64,000 nucleotides of DNA from Steroidobacteraceae bacterium. Lineage in GTDB: Bacteria; Pseudomonadota; Gammaproteobacteria; Steroidobacterales; Steroidobacteraceae. Below are positions 1-11,205 of this stretch, piece by piece (the first letter of the stretch is position 1; each line of letters starts with the position of its first letter). Both the position numbers and the translations under genes were made by a program. The notes below the pieces were generated by a model. The model was not told the origin of the DNA and made no database searches. It saw only the letters and a list, made by a program, of their open reading frames with translations. Location of the stretch: NCBI GenBank assembly GCA_025458905.1, contig JALORN010000016.1:1-64000 (forward strand), written 5' to 3'.

Positions 1-1
1 C

Positions 2-325
2 CGCGTGCCTGACGTGACTGCGGCCCTGGCGGCGACCTGGACGCTGCCGCTGAACGCGTTCGGCGGCGAGTGGTCGGTGCGCGGATCCTGGTCGTACCGC
101 TCGGACTTCGATACCGACGTCGCGAACAACCCCGAACTCGCGCAGGAGTCCTACGCGCTCATCGACCTCAACCTGAACTTCCGTCGCGACGACTGGCGCG
201 TGTCGCTGTTCGGCCGCAACCTCACCAACGAATGGTGGGTCGACGTGAAGAGCATCTCGCAGAACTTCCAGGCGTTCGGCGGCATGCCGCGGATGTACGG
301 CGTCGAGGCCGAGTACCGCTTCTGA
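2..325 (+). CDS. TonB-dependent outer-membrane receptor, C-terminal end (5' truncated by window)
   Basis: Only the last 107 codons lie in the window. The pattern of alternating hydrophobic and polar residues, the segment LFGRNLTNEWW and the final YRF are typical of the last beta strands of TonB-dependent receptors, whose C-terminal aromatic residue is recognised by the Bam machinery. The protein would sit in the outer membrane and import a siderophore, vitamin B12 or another large substrate. The substrate cannot be told because the plug domain and TonB box are outside the window. A strong hairpin follows the stop codon. Confidence 0.8.
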   Translation, partial: RVPDVTAALAATWTLPLNAFGGEWSVRGSWSYRSDFDTDVANNPELAQESYALIDLNLNFRRDDWRVSLFGRNLTNEWWVDVKSISQNFQAFGGMPRMYGVEAEYRF

Positions 326-347
326 CGCGGGCATGAGAGGAGACACG

Positions 348-379
348 GCGAGGCGGTCGGTGCGAGCCGGCCGCCTCGC
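348..379 (+). terminator. Hairpin after TonB receptor gene
   Basis: A 9-bp GC-rich inverted repeat (GCGAGGCGG at 348-356 with CCGCCTCGC at 371-379) is followed by GTCGTTT. It lies 22 nt after the receptor stop codon. The T tract is weak, so termination by this hairpin is likely but not certain. Confidence 0.45.
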
Positions 380-461
380 GTCGTTTACCGCTTTCGATCG
401 ACGTAGCAGTCCGCGGTGTGATGCCGGGATTTTGCCTAGAGCCTGGAATGCCGATGGCGGG

Positions 462-481
462 AAAACCGGGCAGATTCCCGG
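462..481 (-). terminator. Weak intrinsic terminator of tRNA-Asn
   Basis: On the minus strand, 19 nt after the CCA end of tRNA-Asn, CCGGG and CCCGG form a 5-bp stem around a 6-nt loop, followed by TTTT. The stem is short. Confidence 0.4.
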
Positions 482-499
482 CAGGCTAGGCGGTGAGTT

Positions 500-575
500 T
501 GGCTCCCCGGGTTGGACTCGAACCAACGACCAACGGATTAACAGTCCGACGCTCTACCGACTGAGCTACCGGGGA
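500..575 (-). tRNA. tRNA-Asn (GTT)
   Basis: Read on the minus strand, this 76-nt sequence has a 7-bp acceptor stem (TCCCCGG with CCGGGGA), discriminator G, an encoded CCA end, a TTCGAGTC T-loop region and the anticodon loop CTGTTAA with anticodon GTT. It has its own sigma-70-like promoter upstream and a short terminator hairpin downstream, so it is probably a single-gene transcript. Confidence 0.97.
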
Positions 576-601
576 ACGGGAGCCTGCGAACGAAGCGGCG
601 C

Positions 602-630
602 ATTCTCGTGAAAGCACCCCGGCGCGTCAA
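602..630 (-). promoter_or_regulatory. Sigma-70 promoter of tRNA-Asn
   Basis: On the minus strand TTGACG (630-625) and GAGAAT (607-602) are separated by exactly 17 nt. The expected start of transcription is about 20 nt before the mature tRNA 5' end at 575. Confidence 0.65.
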
Positions 631-683
631 GCGGCGCGGGCGCTTCCGTGACGGCCGCCCGGGCAGGCGAAACGGCCGCTGAA

Positions 684-1871
684 TCAGCGTTTTAGGACGT
701 CGGCCATCCGCTCGAGTGCGGCCTCGAGCTGGGCGCGGCTGGTGGCGAAGGAGAGGCGGATGTGCCCGGGCGCGCCGAAGCCCGAGCCGGCCACCACGGC
801 GACGCCGGCCTGGGTGAGCAGCCGGTCGGTGAAGGCGTCGTCGTCGGCGAGCCCGAGGCGGCGGATCGCGCCCTCGACGTTGGCGAAGGCGTAGAAGGTG
901 CCGGCGCCGGGCAGGGCGCTGACGCCGGGCAGGGCGTTCAGGCCCGCGATCACGTAGTCGTGGCGCTCGCGGTAGGCGGCGCACATCCGCGCCACGCAGT
1001 CCTGCTCGCCCTGCAGCGCCGCGACCGCCGCCTTCTGCGAGACGCTGCAGGGGTTCGACGTGGACTGGCCCTGGACGGTGGCCATCGCGGTGACGATCTC
1101 GCGGGGACCGCCGCAATAGCCGATGCGCCAGCCGGTCATCGCGTAGGCCTTGGAGCAGCCGTTGACGGTGATGGTGCGGCCGTGGAGCCCGGGCACGACC
1201 TGCGCGATCGTCGAGAACGGCTCGTCGGCCCACCAGATCTTCTCGTACATGTCGTCGGTGCAGACCAGTACCCGCGGGTGGCGCAGCAGTACCTCGCCGA
1301 GCGCGGCGAGGTCGGCCCGTGAGTAGGCGGCGCCGGTCGGGTTCGACGGCGAGCAGAGGATCAGCAGGCGGGTGCGCGGGGTGATCGCGGCCTCGAGCTG
1401 GGCGGGGGTCATCCGGTAGCCCTGCGCGGGCCCGGTGGGCACGATCACGGGCCGCCCGTCGGCGAGGCCGACCATGTCGGGGTAGGACACCCAGTAGGGC
1501 GCCGGGATCACGACCTCGTCGCCCGGGTCGAGCACGGCCATGCAGAGGTTGTAGATCGTCTGCTTGGCGCCGGTGGACACCAGCACCTGGTTGCGTGCGT
1601 AGCGCAGGCCGTTGTCGCGCTCGAACTTGGCGATGATCGCGTCCTTGAGCTCCGGGGTGCCGCCGACGTCGGTGTAGCGCGTGTGGCCGGCGCGGATCGC
1701 GGCGATCCCGGCCTCGGCGATGTGCGCGGGGGTGTCGAAGTCCGGCTCGCCGGCGGTGAGGCTCACGATGTCCTTGCCCTCGGCACGCAGCTGGGCGGCG
1801 CGCGCGGTGGCGGCGAGCGTGGGGGAGGGCTTGACGCGGCCGATGCGGCCGGAGACGGCGGATGCGCTCAC
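684..1871 (-). CDS. Class I PLP-dependent aminotransferase (aspartate aminotransferase family)
   Basis: This 395-residue cytoplasmic enzyme transfers an amino group between an amino acid, probably aspartate, and 2-oxoglutarate using pyridoxal phosphate. It shows the fold-type I signature: [15 protein letters not shown] near the start, NPTG in the middle, the PLP lysine in [16 protein letters not shown] at about residue 240, and the C-terminal arginine in HIRLSFATS. It resembles the AatA-type bacterial aspartate transaminase rather than E. coli AspC. The frame stays open upstream, but a GTG at 1871 gives the usual family length and has AGG about 9 nt before it, so I chose it. It is transcribed divergently from uvrB across a 91-bp gap. 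The exact substrate is not settled by sequence. Confidence 0.9.
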   Translation of the reverse strand: MSASAVSGRIGRVKPSPTLAATARAAQLRAEGKDIVSLTAGEPDFDTPAHIAEAGIAAIRAGHTRYTDVGGTPELKDAIIAKFERDNGLRYARNQVLVSTGAKQTIYNLCMAVLDPGDEVVIPAPYWVSYPDMVGLADGRPVIVPTGPAQGYRMTPAQLEAAITPRTRLLILCSPSNPTGAAYSRADLAALGEVLLRHPRVLVCTDDMYEKIWWADEPFSTIAQVVPGLHGRTITVNGCSKAYAMTGWRIGYCGGPREIVTAMATVQGQSTSNPCSVSQKAAVAALQGEQDCVARMCAAYRERHDYVIAGLNALPGVSALPGAGTFYAFANVEGAIRRLGLADDDAFTDRLLTQAGVAVVAGSGFGAPGHIRLSFATSRAQLEAALERMADVLKR

Positions 1872-1911
1872 GCGGGAAACCTGCGACGACCCCCGGGGTC
1901 CAACGGGGCGG

Positions 1912-1917
1912 TATATT
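1912..1917. promoter_or_regulatory. AT-rich -10 candidate between aminotransferase and uvrB
   Basis: TATATT in an otherwise very GC-rich 91-bp divergent gap is the only -10-like element. On the plus strand it serves uvrB; the complement (TAATAT, one base shifted) could serve the aminotransferase. No convincing -35 hexamer is visible on either strand. Confidence 0.4.
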
Positions 1918-1962
1918 AAGCGATCCCCGTTCCGGCGCCCGCACCCCCCCGAGGCGATACGC

Positions 1963-4080
1963 ATGCTGCAGACGGACGATGCCCCGATGTTCCAGCTGAA
2001 GGCCGACTACGCGCCCGCGGGCGACCAGCCCGGCGCGATCGCGACCCTGGTCGACGGCCTGCAGCAGGGGCTCGCGCACCAGACGCTGCTCGGCGTCACG
2101 GGCTCGGGCAAGACCTACACGATCGCCAACGTGATCCAGGCGGTGCAGCGCCCGACGCTGGTGCTCGCCCACAACAAGACGCTGGCGGCGCAGCTCTACG
2201 GCGAGTTCCGCGAGTTCTTCCCGCAGAACGCGGTCGAGTACTTCGTCTCCTACTACGACTACTACCAGCCCGAGGCCTACGTGCCCTCGAGCGACACCTT
2301 CATCGAGAAGGACGCCTCGATCAACGAGCACATCGAGCAGATGCGCCTCTCGGCGACCAAGGCGCTGCTCGAGCGGCCGGACTCGATCATCGTCGCCACG
2401 GTCTCCTCGATCTACGGCCTCGGCGACCCGCAGACCTACCTCGCAATGGTGCTGCACCTGAAGCGCGGCGAGCGCATGGACCAGCGCCGGCTGCTGCGCC
2501 GGCTCGCCGACATGCAGTACACGCGCAACGAGGTCGACCTGTCGCAGGGGACCTATCGCGTGCGCGGCGACGTGATCGACATCTTCCCGGCGGAGTCGGA
2601 GCGCGAGGCGCTGCGGCTCGAGCTCTTCGACGAGACGATCGAGTCGCTGGCGCTGTTCGACCCGCTCACGGGCGAGATCCTGCGCCGCGTGCCGCGCTAC
2701 ACGGTCTACCCGGGCACGCACTTCGTGACGCCGAAGGAGCGGCTGCTCGGCGCGATCGACCAGATCCGCGAGGAACTGCGCGCGCGGCTCGCCGAGCTTC
2801 GCGAGGCCGGGAAGCTCCTCGAGGCGCAGCGGCTCGAGCAGCGCACCATGTTCGACATGGAGATGATGAAGGAGGTCGGCTACTGCGCCGGCATCGAGAA
2901 CTACTCGCGCTACCTCTCGGGGCGCAACCCCGGCGAGCCGCCGCCCTGCCTCTACGACTACCTGCCGAAGAACGCGCTGCTGGTGGTCGACGAGAGCCAC
3001 CAGACGATCCCGCAGCTCGGCGCGATGTACAAGGGCGACCGCTCGCGCAAGGAGACGCTGGTCGAGTACGGCTTCCGCCTGCCCTCGGCGCTCGACAACC
3101 GGCCGCTGCGCTTCGAGGAGTGGGAGCGGCTCGCGCCGCAGATGATCTTCGTCTCGGCGACGCCGGGACCGTACGAGAACCGGCTCGCCTCGCAGGTGGC
3201 CGAGCAGGTGGTGCGGCCCACCGGGCTGGTGGACCCCGAGGTCGAGGTGCGGCCGGTGGCGACGCAGGTCGACGACGTGCTCTCGGAGATCAACCGCTGC
3301 GTCGGGCGCGGCGAGCGGGTGCTGATCACGACACTGACCAAGCGCATGGCCGAGGACCTGACCGAGTACCTCGGCGAGCACGACGTGAAGGTCCGCTACC
3401 TGCACGCCGACGTCGAGACGGTGGAGCGCAGCGAGATCATCCGCGACCTGCGGCTCGGTCGGTTCGACGTGCTGGTGGGCATCAACCTGCTGCGCGAGGG
3501 CCTCGACATGCCGGAGGTCGCGCTGGTGGCCATTCTCGATGCCGACAAGGAAGGCTTCCTGCGTTCGTCGAACTCGCTGATCCAGACCATCGGTCGCGCG
3601 GCGCGCAACCTCAACGGCCGGGCGATCCTCTACGCCGACACGGTCACAGGCTCGATGCGCGAGGCGATGGAGGAGACGCGGCGGCGCCGGGAGAAGCAGG
3701 TGGCGTTCAACCGGCAGCACGGGATCGTGCCGCGCGGCATCACCAAGGGCGTCACCGACGTCATGGAGGGCGCGCGCCCCGAGGGCCCGGAGGGCCGGGC
3801 GGGCGCCGCCGGCCGGGGCGGGCGCAAGGTGGCCGCAGGGGGCCGGGCCGGGGGCCGGCGCGGTGCCGCGGCGGGCGCGGGAGTGGAGGCCGAGGCGCAG
3901 GGTTTCGATGGCGCCACGCCGCTGCGCCCGGAGCAGGTGGTCCGCCGGATCAAGCAGCTCGAGGCGGAGATGTTCAAGAAGGCCCGCAACCTCGAGTTCG
4001 AGGAGGCCGCGCGGCTCCGCGACCAGATCGAGCGGCTGAAGCGCAGCGAACTCGGGCTGCCGTCGCAGAAGGCTGGCTGA
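1963..4080 (+). CDS. uvrB: Excinuclease ABC subunit B (UvrB)
   Basis: UvrB is the damage-verifying helicase-like subunit of nucleotide excision repair. It receives damaged DNA from UvrA and recruits UvrC. The 705-residue product starts at ATG 1963 behind GAGG with 8-nt spacing. Visible parts are Walker A GVTGSGKT near residue 44, the beta-hairpin region [12 protein letters not shown], the DEXH-like box DESH in [11 protein letters not shown], helicase motifs V and VI ([23 protein letters not shown]) and a C-terminal UVR domain ([18 protein letters not shown]). A Gly/Ala/Arg-rich low-complexity linker of about 45 residues precedes the UVR domain. SOS control is common for uvrB, but I see no LexA box in the short upstream gap. 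Confidence 0.98.
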   Translation: MLQTDDAPMFQLKADYAPAGDQPGAIATLVDGLQQGLAHQTLLGVTGSGKTYTIANVIQAVQRPTLVLAHNKTLAAQLYGEFREFFPQNAVEYFVSYYDYYQPEAYVPSSDTFIEKDASINEHIEQMRLSATKALLERPDSIIVATVSSIYGLGDPQTYLAMVLHLKRGERMDQRRLLRRLADMQYTRNEVDLSQGTYRVRGDVIDIFPAESEREALRLELFDETIESLALFDPLTGEILRRVPRYTVYPGTHFVTPKERLLGAIDQIREELRARLAELREAGKLLEAQRLEQRTMFDMEMMKEVGYCAGIENYSRYLSGRNPGEPPPCLYDYLPKNALLVVDESHQTIPQLGAMYKGDRSRKETLVEYGFRLPSALDNRPLRFEEWERLAPQMIFVSATPGPYENRLASQVAEQVVRPTGLVDPEVEVRPVATQVDDVLSEINRCVGRGERVLITTLTKRMAEDLTEYLGEHDVKVRYLHADVETVERSEIIRDLRLGRFDVLVGINLLREGLDMPEVALVAILDADKEGFLRSSNSLIQTIGRAARNLNGRAILYADTVTGSMREAMEETRRRREKQVAFNRQHGIVPRGITKGVTDVMEGARPEGPEGRAGAAGRGGRKVAAGGRAGGRRGAAAGAGVEAEAQGFDGATPLRPEQVVRRIKQLEAEMFKKARNLEFEEAARLRDQIERLKRSELGLPSQKAG

Positions 4081-4295
4081 GAGCGGCGGCGCCGCGCTGC
4101 GCCCCGGGCGCCTCCTCCGGATCGGCCGCCCCCGTCGCCCGAGGCGGGGGGAGGGCGGAGGTGGGTACGGGCCGGCCCCTGCGGCTGCGCGCTGGCCACA
4201 GCGGGTTCGGGCGGTCCGGGCCCCGCCACGGTCGCGGTGAGGGGCGTCGTCGCCCAGCCGGGACGCCCTAAGTGCTTGGAACGGCACGCCTTCAG

Positions 4296-4324
4296 TTGCC
4301 GAGGTTGCCGGGCTCCGGTATCTT
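4296..4324 (+). promoter_or_regulatory. Sigma-70 promoter of tRNA-Val
   Basis: TTGCCG (4296-4301) and TATCTT (4319-4324) are 17 nt apart, placing a start about 40 nt before tRNA-Val. The rest of the 293-nt gap between uvrB and the tRNA is very GC-rich and I see no gene in it. Confidence 0.5.
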
Positions 4325-4373
4325 TCGCGGCCCCTGTGCGATGCCGCCCCCGGCGGTGGGCACTCGGGCCGAC

Positions 4374-4448
4374 AGGCGCGTAGCTCAGTGGTAGAGCATC
4401 ACCTTGACATGGTGGTGGTCGGTGGTTCGATCCCACTCGCGCCTACCA
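4374..4448 (+). tRNA. tRNA-Val (GAC)
   Basis: The 75-nt cloverleaf has acceptor arms AGGCGCG and CGCGCCT, the T-loop GTTCGATCC, an encoded ACCA end and an anticodon loop around TTGACAT giving anticodon GAC. A strong intrinsic terminator follows 11 nt later. Confidence 0.97.
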
Positions 4449-4459
4449 GTCCCCGGAAA

Positions 4460-4492
4460 GGGCGCTTCTGCTGCGCGGAAGCGCCCTTTTTT
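4460..4492 (+). terminator. Strong intrinsic terminator after tRNA-Val, just upstream of thrS
   Basis: A perfect 9-bp stem (GGGCGCTTC 4460-4468, GAAGCGCCC 4478-4486) with a 9-nt loop is followed by TTTTTT. It ends the tRNA-Val transcript. It stands only 65 nt before the thrS start codon, and no clear promoter is visible in between. Confidence 0.92.
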
Positions 4493-4557
4493 CGATGGGC
4501 CGCCGGTCGGCGGGTCCGTGGGGTTCGAGACGGCGCACACCGAGGAGGGCCGCCGCG

Positions 4558-6486
4558 ATGCCGGTGATCACGCTGCCCGACGGCAGCCAGAGGAGCTTCG
4601 AGCAGCCGGTCACCGTGGATGCGGTGGCCGCGAGCATCGGCGCGGGCCTGCGCAAGGCCGCGCTCGCCGGCCGCGTCGACGGCAAGCTGGTGGACACGTC
4701 GTTCGAGATCGACCGCGACGCGAAGCTCGAGATCGTCACCGACAAGCACCCGGCGGCGCTCGAGGTGCTGCGCCATTCGACCGCGCACCTGCTGGCGCAC
4801 GCCGTGCAGTCGCTCTACCCGGACGCGCAGGTGACGATCGGCCCGGTGATCGAGGACGGCTTCTACTACGACTTCGCCTACAAGCGGCCCTTCACGCCCG
4901 AGGACCTGGTCGCGATCGAGGCGAAGATGCAGGAGATCGCGGGCGCGGACCTCAAGGTGGAGCGCCGCGTGCTGGAGCGCGACGCGGCGGTCGCGTTCTT
5001 CAAGAGCCTCGGCGAGCACTACAAGGCCGAGATCATCGCCAGCATCCCCTCGAACGAGCCGATTTCGCTCTATGGGCAGGGCGGCTGGGTCGACCTCTGC
5101 CGCGGCCCGCACGTGCCGTCCACCGGCAAGCTCAAGGCCTTCAAGCTGATGAAGGTCGCGGGCGCCTACTGGCGCGGCGACTCGCGCAACGAGATGCTGC
5201 AGCGCATCTACGGCACCGCCTGGACCAGCGACAAGGACCTGAAGGACTACCTGCACCGGCTCGAGGAAGCCGAGAAGCGCGACCATCGCCGCATCGGCCG
5301 CGAGCTCGACTTCTTCCACATGCAGGAGGAAGCGCCGGGCGCCGTGTTCTGGCACCCCAAGGGCTGGCAGGTCTTCCAGACCCTGATCGGCTACATGCGC
5401 GCCAAGCAGAAGGCCGCCGGCTACCAGGAAGTGAACGCCCCGGAGATGATGGACCGCAGCCTGTGGGAGGCGTCGGGGCACTGGGAGAAGTTCGGCGAGA
5501 ACATGTTCACGACGCAGACGCCCGACGAGCGCGTCTACGCGATCAAGCCGATGAACTGCCCGGGGCACGTGCAGATCTTCAAGCAGGGGCTGCGCAGCCA
5601 CCACGACCTGCCGATCCGCTTCGCCGAGTTCGGCAAGGTGCACCGCTACGAGCCCTCGGGCGCGCTGCACGGCCTGATGCGAGTGCGCGCCTTCACCCAG
5701 GACGACGCCCACGTCTTCATCACCGAGGAGCAGATCACCGACGAGTCGGTGAAGATCATCCGGCTGCTGCTCGAGATCTACCGCGACTTCGGCTTCGACG
5801 ACGTGCGGGTGAAGTTCTCCGACCGCCCTGCCAAGCGCGTCGGCAGCGACGAGATCTGGACCCGGTCCGAGCAGGCGCTGCAGGATGCGGCCCGCGCGGC
5901 CGGCCTCGACTTCACGCTGAACCCGGGCGAGGGGGCCTTCTACGGCCCGAAGCTCGAGTTCGTACTGCGGGATGCGATCGGCCGCGACTGGCAGTGCGGC
6001 ACCCTGCAGGTGGACCTGAACCTGCCGGGGCGGCTCGGGGCCACCTACATCGACGAGCACAGCCAGCGCCGCACCCCGGTGATGCTGCACCGGGCGATCT
6101 TCGGGTCGCTGGAGCGTTTCCTCGGCATCCTGATTGAGCACCATGCCGGGCGGCTGCCGAGCTGGCTCGCGCCGGTGCAGGCCGTGGTGATGAACATCAC
6201 CGACCGCCAGGACGGATACGTCTCCCAGACCGTCGATTTCCTTAAAAATCAGGGGCTTTTGGCGGTCGCCGACTTGCGCAACGAAAAGGTCGGCTTTAAG
6301 ATCCGCGAACATACGCTGCAACGCGTGCCATATCTATTGGTGGCAGGCGACAAGGAAGTGGCGGCGAATCTCGTTTCCGTGCGCACCCGCAGTGGCAAGG
6401 ACCTGGGCTCGATGTCCCCGCAATCGTTCGTCGAACGGCTGCGCGTCGAGCTCGAGAGCCACGGGCGCCGAACTTTGGAGGACTGA
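4558..6486 (+). CDS. thrS: Threonyl-tRNA synthetase
   Basis: ThrRS charges tRNA-Thr with threonine and edits mischarged serine. The 642-residue product has the expected order: TGS domain ([17 protein letters not shown]), editing domain with [11 protein letters not shown] near residue 75 and the distal CRGPHVP, then the class II catalytic core with MNCPGHV (zinc cysteine), motif 2 around [20 protein letters not shown], motif 3 near [11 protein letters not shown] and an anticodon-binding domain. ATG 4558 follows GAGGAGGG. It heads the thrS-infC-rpmI-rplT-pheST cluster. The last 250 nt are clearly less GC-rich than the rest of the gene, which may reflect promoter elements for infC. Confidence 0.98.
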   Translation: MPVITLPDGSQRSFEQPVTVDAVAASIGAGLRKAALAGRVDGKLVDTSFEIDRDAKLEIVTDKHPAALEVLRHSTAHLLAHAVQSLYPDAQVTIGPVIEDGFYYDFAYKRPFTPEDLVAIEAKMQEIAGADLKVERRVLERDAAVAFFKSLGEHYKAEIIASIPSNEPISLYGQGGWVDLCRGPHVPSTGKLKAFKLMKVAGAYWRGDSRNEMLQRIYGTAWTSDKDLKDYLHRLEEAEKRDHRRIGRELDFFHMQEEAPGAVFWHPKGWQVFQTLIGYMRAKQKAAGYQEVNAPEMMDRSLWEASGHWEKFGENMFTTQTPDERVYAIKPMNCPGHVQIFKQGLRSHHDLPIRFAEFGKVHRYEPSGALHGLMRVRAFTQDDAHVFITEEQITDESVKIIRLLLEIYRDFGFDDVRVKFSDRPAKRVGSDEIWTRSEQALQDAARAAGLDFTLNPGEGAFYGPKLEFVLRDAIGRDWQCGTLQVDLNLPGRLGATYIDEHSQRRTPVMLHRAIFGSLERFLGILIEHHAGRLPSWLAPVQAVVMNITDRQDGYVSQTVDFLKNQGLLAVADLRNEKVGFKIREHTLQRVPYLLVAGDKEVAANLVSVRTRSGKDLGSMSPQSFVERLRVELESHGRRTLED

Positions 6487-6489
6487 TTC

Positions 6490-7011
6490 ATTTCGACTGC
6501 AACGAAGCGCATTCGGCGCAACGAGGAGATCACCGCCCCGCAGGTGCGCGTGATTGCCGCTGACGGATCCCAGGCCGGGATCATGACGAGGTTCGAAGCG
6601 CTCCAGCTCGCCACCTCCAGCGAACTCGATCTCGTCGAAGTGTCGCCGATGGCCGATCCGCCGGTGGTCCGCATCATGGACTTCGGCAAGTTCCTCTTCG
6701 AACAGAAGAAGAAGACGCACTCGGCGCAGAAGAAGACGAAGCAGCAGCAGATCAAGGAAGTGAAGTTTCGTCCCGGTACGGAAGAGGCGGATTACCAGGT
6801 CAAGCTGCGTAACCTCACCCGCTTCCTGACCGAGGGTGACAAGGCCAAGGTGACCCTGAGGTTCCGCGGCCGAGAGATGGCGCACCAGGAAATCGGACGC
6901 CGCCTCCTGGACCGGGTGTCGACCGACCTTCGCGAGATCGCGGTGGTCGAGCAGAACCCGCTGATGGAAGGCCGGCAGATGGTGATGGTGTTCTCGCCAC
7001 GCAAGAAGTGA
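6490..7011 (+). CDS. infC: Translation initiation factor IF-3, AUU start codon
   Basis: IF-3 binds the 30S subunit and checks the start codon and initiator tRNA. The reading frame has no ATG at its proper 5' end. ATT at 6490 stands 7 nt after GGAGGA (6477-6482) and yields [14 protein letters not shown], which matches the IF-3 N-terminus and gives 173 residues, the normal length. The C-terminal domain contains [16 protein letters not shown] and ends FSPRKK. In E. coli the AUU codon lets IF-3 repress its own translation, and the same logic probably holds here. The start lies 4 nt after the thrS stop, so the two genes are co-transcribed. Confidence 0.97.
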   Translation: MSTATKRIRRNEEITAPQVRVIAADGSQAGIMTRFEALQLATSSELDLVEVSPMADPPVVRIMDFGKFLFEQKKKTHSAQKKTKQQQIKEVKFRPGTEEADYQVKLRNLTRFLTEGDKAKVTLRFRGREMAHQEIGRRLLDRVSTDLREIAVVEQNPLMEGRQMVMVFSPRKK

Positions 7012-7118
7012 CGCACTGAAGGGCACGCGGCCGCGCCGCGAAGCCCGACAGGCGTTCCGCCCGTAGCGGGTGCCGCGAGGCGCCTTGTGACCGGGGCCAC
7101 AAGTGAAGGAGTGATGTC

Positions 7119-7322
7119 ATGCCCAAGTTGAAGACCAACCGGGCGGCGGCCAAGCGTTTCCGCAAGACGGCGAAGGGATTCAAGTCCTATTCCGCCGGCC
7201 GTCGCCACAACCTCGGACACAAGCCGCGCAAGACCAAGCGCCAGCTGCGTTCCGGCGGCTCGAGCCTCGTTCACGAGAGCGACGTCGGCCGGCTGGTGCA
7301 GCTGCTGCCGCATCACAAGTGA
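7119..7322 (+). CDS. rpmI: 50S ribosomal protein L35
   Basis: The 67-residue basic protein begins MPKLKTNRAAAKRF and carries the L35 signature KTKRQLR. It is a small component of the large ribosomal subunit. AAGGAG stands 8 nt before ATG 7119. In enterics the rpmI-rplT pair is repressed by L20 binding upstream of rpmI. The 107-nt gap after infC could hold such a site, but I cannot define it by eye. Confidence 0.98.
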   Translation: MPKLKTNRAAAKRFRKTAKGFKSYSAGRRHNLGHKPRKTKRQLRSGGSSLVHESDVGRLVQLLPHHK

Positions 7323-8795
<1,473 letters not shown>

Positions 8796-8808
8796 CGGGG
8801 GGCGCGCC

Positions 8809-11190
8809 GTGAAGCTCTCCCTCGACTGGCTGCGCGACTGGGTCGACGTCGCACTTGCGCCCGCGGACCTCGGTGCACGCCTCACCATGGCGGGTTTCGA
8901 GCTCGAGTCGGCGACGCCGGCGGCTCCGGCGTTCTCGGGGGTCGTCGTCGCCAGGATCCTCTCCGCCGAGCGCCACCCGCAGGCCGACAAGCTGCAGGTC
9001 TGCCGCGTCGACGCGGGGCAGGGCGGCGAGCCGCTGCAGATCGTCTGTGGCGCGCCCAACGCCCGCGCCGGACTCGTGACCGCGCTGGCGCGCGTCGGCG
9101 CCGTGCTGCCGAACGACGTGTCGATCAAGGCGGCGAGGCTGCGCGGCGTGGAATCGGCCGGCATGCTGTGCTCCGCCCGCGAGCTCGGCCTCTCGGAGGG
9201 CCACGAGGGCATCCTCGAACTGCCCGCCGACGCGGCCCCCGGCCAGGACCTGCGGACCCTGCTCGGCCTCGACGACACGGTGCTCGAGCTGAACGTCACG
9301 CCGAATCGCGGCGACGCGATGTCGGTGATCGGCCTCGCGCGCGAGGTGGCGACGCTCACCGGCCAGGCGCTGCGCGGGCCGGCGGCGACGCCCGTCGCGG
9401 CGAGCCTCGACGCGACGTTCCCGGTGCGGCTCGATGCGGCGCAGGCCTGTCCGCGCTTCCTCGGGCGCGCCATCGACGGCGTCGACAACGGACGCGCTTC
9501 GCCGGCCTGGCTGCGCGAGCGGCTGCGGCGCTGTGGCGTGCGCTCGATCAGCCCGGTCGTCGACGTCACCAACTACGTACTGCTCGAGCTCGGGCAGCCG
9601 ATGCACGCCTACGACCGCGACCGGCTGCGGCAGGGCATCCACGTGCGCCATGCCAACGAGGCGGAGCCGCTGGAGCTGCTCGACGGGCGGCGCGTCGAAC
9701 TCGCCTCGGACGTGCTGGTGATCGCCGATGCCGAGGGCCCGGTCGGCCTCGCTGGCATCATGGGGGGCGCACGTACCGCGGTGCAGTCGTCCACCACCCG
9801 AGTGTTCCTCGAGGTGGCGTGGTTCGCGCCCCAGGCGATCGCCGGGCGGGCACGGCGCTTCGGGCTCACCACCGATGCCAGCCAGCGCTTCGAGCGCGGC
9901 GTCGATCCGGAGGTGGGGCGGCGGGCCATCGAGCGCGCGACCGAGCTGCTGCTCGCGATCGCCGGGGGCGCCGCGGGCCCAGTGGTGGCGACCGAGGCGC
10001 CGGCCTTCCTGCCGGTGCGCACGCCGGTGCGCCTGCGCCGCGCGCGGCTGCAGCGCCTGCTCGGGGTGCTGCCGGCGGACGCGACGATCGAGTCGCTGCT
10101 GGGCGGCCTCGGCATGAAGGTCGCGCGCGACGACGAGGGCTTCGTGGTGACGCCGCCCCCGCACCGCTTCGACGTCGCGATCGAGCCCGACCTGGTCGAG
10201 GAAGTGGCACGGCTCGTCGGCTACGACAGCATCCCGGAGGCGGCGCCGGCGCGTGCGCAGCGGCTGCGGCCGATGCCCGAGTCCCTGGCCAGCGAGCGGC
10301 GCGTGCTCGATGCGCTCGCCGCCCGTGGCTTCAACGAGGTGGTCAGCTTCGCGTTCGTCGAACCGGGGCTGCAGCAGCGCCTCTTCCCCGGGCGGGAGGC
10401 CGTGGCACTCGCCAACCCCATCTCCGCCGACCTCGCGGTGATGCGGGTGTCGCTGTGGCCCGGGCTGGTCCGCGTGATCCTCGAGAACCAGCGCCGCCAG
10501 CAGGATCGCCTGCGGCTGTTCGAGCATGGCGTCGTGTTCCAGGCCACGCCCCAGGGGGTGCACGAGCTCGACGTGCTCGCCGGGGCGCTGACCGGCTCGC
10601 GCGCACCCGAGCACTGGGGCAGCGGGCGCGACGGCGCAGATTTCTTCGATCTGAAGGGCGACCTCGAGGCGCTGCTGGCGGCCACCGGGCGCGCCGGGGA
10701 CTTCGCCTTCGCCGCCGCCGAGCATCCCTGCCTGCATCCGGGCCGGAGTGCGCGCGTGCTGCGCGACGGCATCCCCGTCGGCTGGATCGGCGAGTTGCAT
10801 CCGGAGCAGGTGCGGGCGCTCGACTTGACATCTGCGCCGCAGCTCTTCGAGCTCGAGTACGACGCTGCATTGCGCGTCGAAGTGCCTGCTTTCGCTGAAG
10901 TTTCACGCTACCCGCAAGTGCGTCGCGATCTCGCCTTCACCGTCGACGAAGAGCTGCCTTTCAGCCCGATACGCGAACGTGTAACCTTCGTCGCCACGGG
11001 TCTGCTGAAGGACCTGCGCGTTTTCGACATATACCGGGGAGCTGGCGTAGAACCAGGTCGAAAAAGCGTCGCTTTAGGATTGATTTTTCAGGATAATTCT
11101 CGCACCTTGACCGATGAAGACGTGGACCGCCTGATGCAGGCTATCCGCGAGGACTTGGGTGCGAAGTTCCAGGCCAGGTTCAGAGAATAA
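8809..11190 (+). CDS. pheT: Phenylalanyl-tRNA synthetase beta subunit
   Basis: PheT binds tRNA-Phe and edits tyrosine. The 793-residue product starts at GTG 8809, 13 nt after pheS, and begins MKLSLDWLRDWVDV. It shows the tRNA-binding OB fold (VVVARILSAERHPQADKLQVC), the B3/B4 editing domain, the B5 region and a C-terminal ferredoxin-like anticodon-binding domain (FAEVSRYPQVRRDLAF). The last 250-300 nt, especially 11060-11100, fall sharply in GC content. In E. coli the promoter of the next gene, ihfA, lies within pheT, and the same may be true here. Confidence 0.98.
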   Translation: MKLSLDWLRDWVDVALAPADLGARLTMAGFELESATPAAPAFSGVVVARILSAERHPQADKLQVCRVDAGQGGEPLQIVCGAPNARAGLVTALARVGAVLPNDVSIKAARLRGVESAGMLCSARELGLSEGHEGILELPADAAPGQDLRTLLGLDDTVLELNVTPNRGDAMSVIGLAREVATLTGQALRGPAATPVAASLDATFPVRLDAAQACPRFLGRAIDGVDNGRASPAWLRERLRRCGVRSISPVVDVTNYVLLELGQPMHAYDRDRLRQGIHVRHANEAEPLELLDGRRVELASDVLVIADAEGPVGLAGIMGGARTAVQSSTTRVFLEVAWFAPQAIAGRARRFGLTTDASQRFERGVDPEVGRRAIERATELLLAIAGGAAGPVVATEAPAFLPVRTPVRLRRARLQRLLGVLPADATIESLLGGLGMKVARDDEGFVVTPPPHRFDVAIEPDLVEEVARLVGYDSIPEAAPARAQRLRPMPESLASERRVLDALAARGFNEVVSFAFVEPGLQQRLFPGREAVALANPISADLAVMRVSLWPGLVRVILENQRRQQDRLRLFEHGVVFQATPQGVHELDVLAGALTGSRAPEHWGSGRDGADFFDLKGDLEALLAATGRAGDFAFAAAEHPCLHPGRSARVLRDGIPVGWIGELHPEQVRALDLTSAPQLFELEYDAALRVEVPAFAEVSRYPQVRRDLAFTVDEELPFSPIRERVTFVATGLLKDLRVFDIYRGAGVEPGRKSVALGLIFQDNSRTLTDEDVDRLMQAIREDLGAKFQARFRE

Positions 11191-11205
11191 GAGTTAGAAC
11201 GGACG

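Noticed and set aside
3770-3915. Gly/Ala/Arg-rich stretch of UvrB as a foreign insertion or fusion
   Set aside because: UvrB proteins usually have a variable linker before the UVR domain. Here it is simply longer and shaped by GC-rich composition.
538-4287. A 1249-codon open frame on the minus strand opposite uvrB
   Set aside because: It is a composition artefact of GC-rich codon use. The peptide is Arg/His/Leu-rich and matches no family, while UvrB on the plus strand is certain.
7008-7015. GTGACGCA at the infC stop codon as another flagellar box
   Set aside because: It matches only the 8-bp centre, lacks the flanking palindrome and conserved TTCGC part, and no flagellar or sigma-54 promoter is nearby. 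Chance is enough in GC-rich DNA.
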